Source: Cichorium intybus
Taxonomy: Eukaryota; Streptophyta; Magnoliopsida; Asterales; Asteraceae
DNA length: 64,000 nucleotides
Assembly (NCBI GenBank): GCA_023525715.1
Contig: CM042010.1
Span: 61,073,729 to 61,137,728, forward strand
Direction: 5' to 3'
A model generated the notes under the pieces. It was not told the origin of the DNA, ran no database searches, and saw only the letters and a program-made list of their open reading frames with translations. The position numbers were made by a program, and so were the translations under genes. Numbering within the stretch: position 1 is the stretch's first letter; every line of letters starts with the position of its first letter. Shown in pieces: positions 12,031 through 21,724 of this stretch.

Positions 12031-12200
12031 GAGAAATCTTATATATTCTTAATTTTTCCACCTAACTATCCTCCTAACCATGTGAAATAGTGACAAGTGG
12101 ATTAAAATATTATTAATTTTATTGAACATGACATTTGTCATCATTTCAAATGGTTAGGAGGATGAGTAGGAAGAAAAATGAGGAGGATATAAGATTTCTC
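12031..12200. mobile_element. MITE (hairpin-forming element)
   Basis: About 170 bp with terminal inverted repeats beginning GAGAAATCTTATAT on the left, with its complement at the right end. The match continues imperfectly for about 55 bp through a TCCTCCTAACCAT block. It has no coding capacity. Both ends sit in TATATA sequence, so the target duplication, and therefore the superfamily, is ambiguous. Confidence 0.65.
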
Positions 12201-12351
12201 TAATATATATAGGGTTTATTGTCAACGGACTAGTCATATCTTGAGAAATAAATTCAGGGTTTATAGAGAATTTATGACAATTTCTTAAGAACAAATACAA
12301 TTATTATTAGCATTCCTCATCCCCATTCTATCGATGATTCCGTTCTGTATA

Positions 12352-12353
<2 letters not shown>

Positions 12354-12408
<55 letters not shown>

Positions 12409-12664
12409 ATAACCGAGGACCCCACCCGACCCATCCTTTGGATGACCCTGATGAAGCAACCTCGGGGCCCACGCACACCTGGCAGCAGGGTGGTCCGGGT
12501 CAATCACCTACGGGGGTAGAGAGGTGGCCAGTGGCCATCCCCTTATTGAAACCTAACACTCCCTATGGGGAAAGGGAGGGAGTGGGATTAGAACTTGGAA
12601 CCTCTTTATGGGGGAAGAGAAAGAGTCCAAAGCCTTATCCACTAGGCCATCAGGGTGATGGTTA
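12354..12664 (-). mobile_element. tRNA-derived SINE with long poly(A) tail
   Basis: Read on the minus strand the unit starts TAACCATCACCCTGATGGCC. It has an A-box-like block (TGGCCTAGTGGATAAGG) and a B-box-like block (AAGTTCTAATCC), a roughly 250-bp body, and ends in an uninterrupted run of 54 A (T at 12354-12407 on +). Both sides carry GTTCTGTATACC (12342-12353 and 12665-12676), a 12-bp or slightly longer target duplication. The perfect duplication and unbroken tail suggest recent insertion. Pol III transcription and LINE-supplied reverse transcription are inferred from the family. Confidence 0.85.
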
Positions 12665-12748
12665 GTTCTGTATACCTTTGTCATCACAACGTACGGTTAA
12701 TAGTCAATACGAAAAAAATAAAAAATAAAAAGCATTACAAATGTTTCA

Positions 12749-13117
12749 ACTTATGCTTTGTCTTTAACTTATTACGATGTTGTTACTAAATATGATATTG
12801 AATTTTTAAGTTATCAATGATATTGTGATCGGCATCATTATTTATGACATATATATTTTATTTTAGCGTCTTATTAAATTTATTATCCAGAATTTATAAT
12901 TTATATATCATCTTGAGATAAACAATGTGGACGAACAAAAGAGACCAATAAATGACGAAAGGTGTGAACCAACACAGAAAACCGGCAGATGGTGTCCTCT
13001 TCGGTCGCGGCGTACTGGTTCGGCCCATTCAACAGATCGAGTTGCTAAAAATCGTTGAATTGTAAAATGGGTCGAATTTGGACAAACTTTTTAGATGTAT
13101 TTCATGGTGTAGGAGCT
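12749..13117. repeat. Tandem duplication, copy 1 (369 bp)
   Basis: Directly followed by an apparently identical 369-bp copy. The unit contains a short GC-rich stretch (CGGTCGCGGCGTACTGGTTCGG) within AT-rich DNA and no convincing ORF. Confidence 0.92.
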
Positions 13118-13486
13118 ACTTATGCTTTGTCTTTAACTTATTACGATGTTGTTACTAAATATGATATTGAATTTTTAAGTTATCAATGATATTGTGATCG
13201 GCATCATTATTTATGACATATATATTTTATTTTAGCGTCTTATTAAATTTATTATCCAGAATTTATAATTTATATATCATCTTGAGATAAACAATGTGGA
13301 CGAACAAAAGAGACCAATAAATGACGAAAGGTGTGAACCAACACAGAAAACCGGCAGATGGTGTCCTCTTCGGTCGCGGCGTACTGGTTCGGCCCATTCA
13401 ACAGATCGAGTTGCTAAAAATCGTTGAATTGTAAAATGGGTCGAATTTGGACAAACTTTTTAGATGTATTTCATGGTGTAGGAGCT
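13118..13486. repeat. Tandem duplication, copy 2 (369 bp)
   Basis: Head-to-tail copy of 12749-13117. I saw no mismatch by eye, so the event is recent or an assembly artefact. Confidence 0.92.
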
Positions 13487-14542
13487 AGTGAGTGGATCAA
13501 TTTTTAAGGGTTTTTTATGTCATCATTTATGTATAAAAAGTTTCATTGGTTCCTTATTATATGTATTAGGTTAGAAACCCGTGTAATAGACGGGATATAT
13601 CAATATTGCAAATAATAAAATTGACATTTGTGAATTTTGTTTATTTTGATATTTTATATAATATGACAAATTTTGCTGGTTTTAGATAGGAATTACTAAC
13701 GCTGTGTTCAAATAAAATATGATTAAAATGAAGAATAGGTACCAAAAGTAATAAAAGAATAATATTGAAAATGAAAGACGTAATAATCATTCGAAATACT
13801 TCTTTGTATACAACATTTGATATCCTATTTGTAATTTTACCCCTTTTATCTAAAATCAGTAGTTTAAGTCATTGTCTATTTTTAACTCTGGATAATACAA
13901 CATAGAGCTAGCTGACCATGTATGAAAACTTTTTCCTGATTATTAGCATTATTTGTAACTTAAGAACTAATTTATATTTTGAATAATACATTAAGTAAAA
14001 GTAAATAACCCAAGTAATCTATGAGTTTTCCAATGGTAAAAATGAAACTTTAATATATGTTTCCCCACATTCGATGTTAAACAAAAATATTTTTTATTTT
14101 CGGTTATAATAGTACTAATTAATAACATTAATAAATAATAAGTTAAATCTAATGAAATAAATTAGAACCATCCATTAACCTAATAAATGTATAAATAATA
14201 TGCAACTATCTTCAGATTAACATCACACATCACATAATTATCTTATACTTATCTTAATCCCTAAAGTCTAAAACATATTACTATTCAACTGATTATCCGC
14301 AAATAGTAGCAACCACCAAAATGCAGACAAAATGCTGATATAAGGTTCCTAAAGAGTGTGAAAAGAAAATAGTGACCTGAGGGCAAACACCTATCATTTT
14401 TTGGATATTTGACATACCAACACAGCTTCGAATGGAATGCCCATATATGAGAGTTATTGATGACAAATTCAAACTAATGTAATCTCATTTTATAAATTTG
14501 TAACAGGTAAACAACCACACTAAAAGAACACTTTAGTTTATA

Positions 14543-14653
14543 CCATCTCCCTCTGTGGATGGTGTGATTCCTGTCAAGCAATTGATTGTAGTAGTTTTCC
14601 TAGCTCCATTAGGTCCTAGAAGACAAAAAAGTTGATCTTTCGGGAAGTTAGTA
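14543..14653 (-). pseudogene. Captured ABCA-type ABC transporter exon (Walker A)
   Basis: The frame reads NFPKDQLFCLLGPNGARKTT followed by TINCLTGITPSTEGD. This is the Walker A region of plant ABCA transporters, where the motif is GPNGAGKTT. Here the second glycine is Arg (GARKTT), which would disrupt nucleotide binding. The exon ends at a potential donor (G|GTATAA). Only this exon is present; the rest of the ATPase and the membrane domains are absent. It sits in the Helitron next to an unrelated helicase fragment, so it is a captured piece and not a gene. Confidence 0.75.
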
Positions 14654-14693
14654 ATTAGTTAATTACAAAAATACCCATGTAACTAAAACATAC

Positions 14694-14929
14694 CAATATG
14701 ATGATCCTCCCATGCTTCTTGTTCAGCAAATGGATTCATCTTATCTCCATCTTTTGAATCTCTGAAATCACAAAAAATAAAATCATTTCAATTCTCCAAA
14801 CTTACAGAAAATGTATGCCATTTGTTATAATATATTAATATGCACCTGTATCGCTCCATAGCTATAGAGAATCTTTTCTCTTGATTTACACCACCTTCGT
14901 CATCAAAAGCATCAGGCCTTTAATAGAAA
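14694..14929 (-). pseudogene. Captured DEAH-box splicing helicase fragment (DHX16/ESP3-like)
   Basis: Two small exons with canonical junctions. The first (14846-14929) encodes RPDAFDDEGGVNQEKRFS and then IAMERYR. It ends CAG|GTGCAT, and the second (14694-14761) starts after TTTCAG and encodes DSKDGDKMNPFAEQEAWEDH. Joined at the splice sites the frame is kept. The MNPFAEQEAWE motif resembles, from memory, the N-terminal region of the DHX16/Prp2-type DEAH helicases. A stop precedes the conserved part of the first exon. The helicase core is absent. Family assignment is moderate confidence; the exon structure is directly visible. Confidence 0.6.
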
Positions 14930-15402
14930 CTGTGAAATCCATCAAACATGGAATTGAATTCCGTCTATTTGGCAACCAAACACTCGATGGAATGGAATCT
15001 TAAATTCCAATTCCATCAGAATTCAGAATCTGGAAACCAACAAGGAGAAAGCTTGCCTAGTAAGATCACGTGGTCACTCATAGTTAATAACTGTTTTTGA
15101 CTCCAATAATATCAAGCCCCTGTTAATATCAATCCCTTGTTTTGACTCCAATAATATCGAGCCCCTGTTAAAACCATTAGAAACCATTAGGGGAAAGACT
15201 CCATTTATCTTAAATTAATTGATTTGCTTGTGGTAGTCATCCTTTTATCTGAAAAACAATATTCATCCTTTAACTCTCCTATATGCAATGAGGTAATAAG
15301 TTGCCCAGAACTCACAAATTGGAATTGAAAAAATCACAAACAATGAATCAATAAAACTATAAAATAGAAATAGAAAGATATTTAGCATGTTGCCGATTTG
15401 CA

Positions 15403-15743
15403 GTAGATGTTTAGAGCTTGATTGTTGCCGGCTAAAACATACTGATCGACTAATCCCGCCATTATCTGTCATTTTTACATGAAATTATGAATTAAATTTG
15501 AAAAAATAAGTAGACAAAATGAAATTGATGAAGATTTACCTTGTGAATCGTGTAATATGGAGCCCAGACCGGTTGAACGGCTTCGAAACGATCATGAAAT
15601 TCAGAAGGGAAAGCAGAAAGGTAACCAGTGCTCATATTTTCTTGACGTTCACCGAGTGCAGATACGACTATAGTCATCTTATATTTGAGAGTTTTTTTAC
15701 ATGTGCTCGCCCACATTTGAGCGGTGGCGCTCATGTAATGCCC
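15403..15743 (-). pseudogene. Captured GH127 (beta-L-arabinofuranosidase) fragment
   Basis: Exon 15540-15743 encodes GHYMSATAQMWAST, then GTGYLSAFPSEFHDRF and VWAPYYTIHK. This is the conserved catalytic-domain region of plant GH127/DUF1680 proteins (GHYLSA, WAPYYTIHK). It ends at a donor (CAAG|GTAAAT). After a short intron ending TGACAG, exon 2 (from 15465) encodes IMAGLVDQYVLAGNNQAL, the expected continuation, and then loses similarity. The frame is maintained across the junction. It is a two-exon fragment of a roughly 800-residue enzyme, so it is non-functional as an enzyme. Confidence 0.82.
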
Positions 15744-16644
15744 TTAAAAATTATATCAAATTAGTAAAATTTTCATCGTAAATGATGGCGAATATTGTTT
15801 TAGAAACAGAAATTAAGTTGTGGATCAAAGAAAATGGGGTTCGATAAACGTATTAAGTATACCAACCTACAAAATGACCACGAAGCTCTTGATTTGGGGA
15901 TTCCCAACAGCCGTAGGCGGTGCCAGGAGTGGGCAAACCGGCAGTTTTTCTAAAGCTCCAAACAGCATACCAGGTGGTTGTGGGCAGTATGGGAAGTCAA
16001 GGAGGTAGGGAGAAGAGAAAAGGGCAATGGGTTGGCGGGAAGATGTAGCTAGGCAACGGCTTACGACAGCAATAAGAGGCGGAATCAAGGGGTGATTCTG
16101 ATAAAATCAAGTCACCACCAATCTGAAGGTGATAAACTTATTAGACGAGAGACAACTGGGGTGGAGAAGAAGACTAAGACGATGGAGGAGAAAGAGAAAG
16201 GGAAGCAATAGAGAGAAAACTCGATCGTGTTGTAGGTGGCGTTCAGGGTTTATTGGTGATTCATTGTTAAGGTGATTTTATGAGATTACTTCGACCATTT
16301 ACAGTGATGTTGTTAATGCAACGGAAATCTCGGCAATTAGGAGACTGATTTATTGGAACTGAAAAATCAATAGAGAGAAAACTCGATTGGTTTGCTGATT
16401 TTTAGGTTTATTTTTTTTGATGTTTTTGAAAATTTCATAGTACACGTGGAGGAAGGAGAAAGTGGTTTAATAAGTTGACACGTGGCATATTTTATTTTCA
16501 TTTATTAGGTATAGAAGATTATATGTTTCTACGTAGGATACTTAGTATTTGTTATTTTATATATTGAGTTGAGTTTTAAACATATTTATAAAAATTAGAG
16601 ATTAAGCATTACCCTAAAGAGCAAAAAAAAAAAAAAAAAAAAAA

Positions 16645-16925
16645 TTCTTCGTGTCTTGAGCGTTCCGCTATCTTTCTTTACATTGCATACATTTCACATT
16701 AGTTGGTATCAAACCGCTAAGTCTTTTGAGAATTTGGTATATATAGAGAAGAAGGATTGCAAATGTTTTATCCTCCACGCGATGTGAGATGATCAAACTA
16801 TTATTTAAAACAATACAAACTTTATATCCACGCAAAATAAGAGGCACGACTGGAACAAGATTCAAACTTGCAACCTTGCATTCACAAGTTAGACGCCTAT
16901 ACCACTTGATCTAATTAGTAGTTAT
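16645..16925 (-). mobile_element. SINE-like tRNA-derived unit
   Basis: On the minus strand there is an A-box-like block (GATCAAGTGGTATAGGCG) and, about 30 nt on, a B-box-like block (GCAAGTTTGAATCTTG). The unit runs into a T-run on that strand (A-run 16622-16644 on +). The tRNA-like spacing fits a SINE. No clean target duplication was found, so borders are approximate. Confidence 0.45.
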
Positions 16926-16979
16926 GACAAGAATACGCAAAACATAATTATAATATATATATTTTTTAACATTTTACAT

Positions 16980-17125
16980 AAATCGGTTCGGTTCAGTTTT
17001 TTGCATTCCACAAACCGAACCCAAACTGAAAATTTCGGTTTTTGAAAAAATAAAAACCAAAACATCGGTTTCATGTTCAGTTTCGGTTTTTCAATGTCGT
17101 TTTTTGATTTTTGGGTTCGGTTTTG
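16980..17125. repeat. CGGTT/AACCG-rich low-complexity tract
   Basis: Recurrent GGTTCGGTT, CGGTTTTT and AACCGAAC words in both orientations, interspersed with A/T runs. There is no coding potential; it looks like a degenerate short tandem repeat. Confidence 0.5.
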
Positions 17126-17314
17126 CTCGTCCCTACAAATTAGAACATTTAAGATAAAACTAAAACAACCATTCACAATATATTAGAATTCTAGACCTTA
17201 CTCTGTAGGAATCATTTGATGTAAGAGATATTAATCAAGATTAATTACCACCATAAGTATTCACATGAACTAATACGAATTGATGCTAGACACCAACAAT
17301 CAAAAGTTATTCTT

Positions 17315-18371
17315 TGTAACACCCCAAATTTTCCATAATATAATAGATAAACGAATTCAACCCCAAGGTAATACTAATAACAAATAAAAACTCCTAATAT
17401 CGTCTAGCAATAGCGGAAGCGATAATATAATATAAACTTCTTGATTGGCGAGCATTGGGTGTTACGTTTTCGTGAAACTTCTAAGTCTTCATTCCATCTA
17501 AGCCTTCTCCTTCCCTTTTCCACTGCCACTCGCTAAGTTGTTTCCTGGGTTGCGCACATTTAAAATTCTAACTGGGTAAGCCTAGGGCCTAGTGAGTTCG
17601 TGTTGCACATAGATGTCCATAAAAAAAACAAATAGTTTTGACTACAAATCATGTTAAAACGAATAACACCCAATGTCACAATTTAGGGAAACGTAGTTAT
17701 CCAGAGAAAGAACCAAAGGCCCGTTTCTCTTCCCACTTGGCACAACACACCCTTATGCTCAAGCATTTTAAATATCCAAGGAAGTGAGTAAATATTCTCA
17801 ATTCCCATCCCCATCGTTTGCAATACATCCGTCATGCTCATGACTAATAAACACCTCGTTCCCACTAAAAGCAACACCACGTAAATAAGCAAAGACAAAC
17901 AACGTTTTCATGCATACCACCAACGATTTATAAAATAAACATATAATAACCACATTTTACATGATAAACATTTTGTGCAAGCAACCACAGAACACGAAAA
18001 ACTCACCTGGGTAATGCAGCCCTTAGAACAAGCTTGGCTCTACTAAGTGATCTCCTTAATGTTAAAAGACCTCTAAAACCTTCACAACTTCCTTCTTCGA
18101 TTTCACCTTCGACTCTTCACCAATTCTTGTGATTTCTGAGTGCATTTCACTCTATTTTGGTGCTATTTATAATGCCCAAGGTTGTAACCGATGAGACCCT
18201 ACTAATTGCTCGAATTTACTCTCTCATCAAGTAACGGTTTTTGGTATAAATACTCATTATTTCCTCTCTATTAAACATAATTACTCCTAATTAATATTAT
18301 TAAACATTGACATAATAACCTAATCAAATTTTATTCATATATATTATATTAATTATTTTTGAGTTATCACA
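17315..18371 (-). repeat. 3' LTR of the outer gypsy derivative
   Basis: 1057 bp, starting TGTAACACCCC and ending GTTATCACA on the + strand. It is preceded by TTCTT. Confidence 0.93.
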
Positions 18372-18482
18372 AACTTCCCCCCTTACAAAAATTCCGTCCT
18401 CGGAATTTGAATTAATAAAATAAATGCGGGTATTTAGCCTTCATGTCTCGACGTATCCGATTTTTTTATCTGCTGACCGATT
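18372..18482 (-). pseudogene. Remnant pol tail, hairpin and PPT of the outer element
   Basis: On the minus strand a short frame ends MKAKYPHLFY-stop (stop at 18412-18414), the usual C-terminus after a chromodomain. Then comes an 8-bp stem hairpin AAATTCCG-AGGA-CGGAATTT (18389-18408) and the purine tract AAGGGGGGAAG (18373-18383) beside the LTR. The gag stop at 18483 lies only about 70 nt upstream of the pol stop, so a large internal deletion removed the rest of pol. Confidence 0.75.
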
Positions 18483-18995
18483 TCATTTGTCTACTGGTCG
18501 ACCTTGGTTGTTGTTACTCTTCTTTTGAGGACAGTCTGATCGGATATGATCGGGGGACCCGTACCCATAACACACTTTCCCCGTCCTACTTTCTGAAGCA
18601 ATGTGTCCTGTCTTCCCACATTTGTAGCAAGTCCTCTGGTTCATGGTGCACTCCCCTTTATGATAACGGTTACATTTGGAACACTGATTAATCCCAAAAC
18701 CTTTCTCATCCCTACGCTCCTGGTGTGAATTCTTCCCCTTCTTGGAATCGTTGTCCGTACCTTCCCACTTTCTTTTCTCTGCAACCCTGTCCTCACCTTG
18801 ATGATTCTTTTCTTGTTCTCGACTTTGTGCAACGTCTACAGCTGACTGAAAAGTACTTGAACTTTGGATCTCTACAAATTCTCGAATAGATGTTCTTAGC
18901 CCCCAAATGTACCGTTCCACCCTTCTTTCCTCGGTATCTACACAAAATTCAGCAAATCTAGCTTTCTCTATGAACTTGGTGGTGTACTCCCTCAC
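18483..18995 (-). pseudogene. Gag C-terminal half of the outer element
   Basis: Contains the end of the retrotransposon gag domain (YTTKFIEKARF...RRVERYIWGL), a charged linker, a CSKCNRYHKGEC motif, and two CCHC-type knuckles that are both damaged. In the first (CYKCGKTGHIASES) the last Cys is Ser. In the second (CYGYGSPDHIRSDC) the second Cys is Tyr. The frame then stops after GRPVDK. Its N-terminal half lies at 29755-30520, across the inner insertion, with CTCAC duplicated at the junction. Confidence 0.85.
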
Positions 18996-21674
18996 TGTCA
19001 TACCCCGATCCTTGGCGGAATCGATCAAGGCGTGATATATTGTTCAAAGTCTCATGACAACTATGTTATAATATGATTAGATTCAATTGAGTACTAAGTA
19101 TGCAAACAAGATCCACAACATACAAATACAAATCAAAATACAATAACATTTATTACATCAAATTTAAATAGTCTTGTGGGTTTCTAAGGTACACCCTACT
19201 TTTCATCAACTTCATTCTTCAAATCTGCATCATGGGTAAAAACAGGTCAACTACGAGAGTTGGTGAGTAATCTAGTTTTATTAAAGAAAATTGTGAGTTG
19301 GAATAATTTGAAATTTGTTTTCTTTTGAAGTTGGCAAGCAACTGTTATTGAGATAACAGTTTATAAATCAAAAATTGATTAACAAATGATAACAACAACA
19401 ATAAGTCCTCACCCTATATATACATATATATGTATATATAGGATGGAGCATCTAATCATCATACACACACAACCACGTGCGATCAATCACCTTAGCGTCC
19501 CAAGGCGGGGTGGTCAACCCAATAGCGCTATTATTGTCCATAACGTACCTCAAGAATACGGGCATAGTCATGGAGATTAGACTAAAAAAGATAATGCACT
19601 ACAAGTACATGTAGCGTAAACAAACAATAATTATACAAATAATGATTCAAGTATAAATGTCCCAACAATGTCTCAATTGTGATAAAATAATAAAATGAAG
19701 TTGAAAACATATTAGAACCACATGATACACCCCAAAAATATTGAAAATTATAAAATATGGGGTAGATTACTCACATTAGTCCAAACGGAATACGCGTGTT
19801 GTACGATAGACGGCTCGGGTCAAAACGACGTGGAACCTATTATAATTAATAGTTTTGGTTTAGGAACTACTAAACGGGAATGGAGTATTAATAAAAATAA
19901 TTAGACACATATTCTTATATTAGATGAATTAACAATAATCAAATTTTGTTTTGAATATTAATGTATTCATAGGTTAGATGAATTTTAAATTGAATTAATT
20001 ACTTTGCTTAATTAATTTATATTTTCACTTTAGGCAAGATTTTAATAATTTCTTATTAAAATAATAACTTGTCAAATTATAAGTATTTACAGATTTTATA
20101 TATTATAAACAATTATTTATATGAAATAATCATTAAAAAGGCATTTTTACATGCTTAGATATTTAGGAAAATGGTTTTAAATACTAAACAGTAATGAAAC
20201 ATTCTGAAATTATCAGAAAATCATTATTTCATAAAATAGTAATTACTGTAAAATTTTCATATTTTTCTTAACTGCTTTAGTATTTATTTAGTATTTTAAT
20301 AATTAAACCACAACAAAATTCGGGAAAAATAATAAATAATTCCCAAAAATTCTGGAAACTTAACCATAGTTTTCTAACAATATATTGAGCCTACTGTAAA
20401 TATGTTGGATATTTTGGACTATGGGAAGTATTTCTTATGTTTTTCATTATTAACTAATCAATAAAATCATAAATAATAGGGAAATATTAAGAGAAATTCA
20501 TTAGACTTTTTATTTATGATTAACATGTTATATATGGTATTCTGATAAGGTTTTATAATTTTTGGACATGTGTAGCTATTTATTATCAATTTAAACCATT
20601 AAATAAACATTAAATCAGGAAAAATAAGCAAACCTTCTTACAAAAATATGTAAATTTTTTCATGGAGTCTTTAAAATGTGTATTAGGTGCGAAAAATATA
20701 AAATCTAGATTTTAACATACCTAACTATATTTTGCAATTTATTTTTCTACAACAAAATAAAATACAAAATAAGCATCAAACAGTAATATAAATGCATGAA
20801 ACTTTATAAATCCACTTTTCTCAATATATGGGTTGTTCCAACATTTTTCCAGAATTTATTGACTGCAAAAAGTATTTTATGTGAATTATTGCCATATTTT
20901 ATTGCAATAATTATAGTAATTCAATAAAAATAAGTTATTTTCTGAAAATTTCCAGAACTTCTTATTTTATTTATGAGAGTCTGAGAAAAATCAGGTTTAT
21001 GCATAAAATGAGTTTTAGATATTTTGGTGGATTTAATTTGTTTCATGTATGAATTTGGAACTTTTAACAACATACCTTGATGAATGCTTCAAGAGGGATG
21101 GAGATTTGAGTATATTGAAGTGTTCTTGGCTGAAAAATGAAGATTTCTAGGAGGAATTTCGAGATTGAGAGTGAGAGGAAGAATAGATATGGTTTGAGTG
21201 GTGATGAGAATAATGTGTTGGGAGAAAAATGAAAGGAAAGATGATGGAAGGTGTGAGTGGGAGACAATGGGAATAACCTTTTACTTTTGGTGGTCTTCAT
21301 AATTCCCCACTAACACAAGCATCTTAAGAGTTTTATAAAATTTAATGTAGTGTTTATAAAAATAGAGTTTTATAAAAAAAAATAGGTTATTATTTGATTA
21401 TAACAATCTACTTTGATTTGAAGTTTAATTATAGCATTCAAGTTTGATTCTTTTAATTTAATTAGAGCATCATACTTTGATTTGATTTTAATATGGTATC
21501 ATAATTTAATTTTATTATAGTTATAACGTTATACTATGATATATTGCTATTAACGTCAATTTATATCGTAGTGTAAGGGTTTTGATCCTATTAGCGTCAA
21601 GAAATCTCGAGTAGGGTTTATTAAATTTCCAATTGGGTTGGGTTGAACCGAATCCATTTTAGGCGGATGTCACA
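18996..21674 (-). repeat. 3' LTR of the nested chromovirus
   Basis: 2679 bp, TGTCATACCCCG start and ...GGATGTCACA end on +. Same length as the right copy. Confidence 0.94.
19413..19442. repeat. 30-bp perfect palindrome in LTR
   Basis: CCTATATATACATAT followed by its exact complement. The same palindrome is in the other LTR at 27493-27522. It could extrude a cruciform or form an RNA hairpin within the LTR. Confidence 0.85.
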
Positions 21675-21691
21675 GTCTCCCCTACTTTAGA

Positions 21692-21710
21692 AAATTTCGT
21701 CCCGAAATTT
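21692..21710 (-). other. Pre-PPT stem-loop, nested chromovirus
   Basis: AAATTTCG, loop, CGAAATTT: an 8-bp perfect stem located 14 nt after the pol stop and 5 nt before the purine tract. The equivalent position in the other two large gypsy elements also has a stem, with compensating base changes. Confidence 0.7.
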
Positions 21711-21724
21711 AAGAAGAGAGTACC

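Larger units (their letters stand above)
13566..16518 (-). mobile_element. Helitron carrying three captured gene fragments
   Basis: On the minus strand the element starts TCTTCTATACC after an A and has the ATGCCACGTGTCA block near its 5' end. Its 3' end has the hairpin CCCGT-CTATTAC-ACGGG about 9 nt before CTAA, followed by host T. It is about 2.95 kb with no Rep/helicase, so non-autonomous. All recognisable gene fragments lie on the same strand as the element, in the order GH127, DEAH helicase, ABCA, as expected for Helitron capture. The 3' hairpin has a 5-bp stem; one base change would make it 7 bp. Confidence 0.68.

Noticed and set aside
12285..12519. Open frames through the 54-base T/A run
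   Set aside because: Poly-Lys or poly-Phe from a SINE tail; the flanking residues are SINE body.
12600..12664. tRNA gene on the minus strand
   Set aside because: A and B boxes are present but no cloverleaf or acceptor stem. The poly(A) tail and target duplication identify a SINE.
18483..19028. A complete gag gene ending in the LTR
   Set aside because: Its first ~11 codons are LTR sequence of the nested element; the true N-terminal half lies at 29755-30520.
19386..19904. Small ORFs duplicated at 27466-27984, and 21064-21300 with 29144-29380
   Set aside because: They are identical because they lie in the two LTRs of one element, not because of gene conservation.
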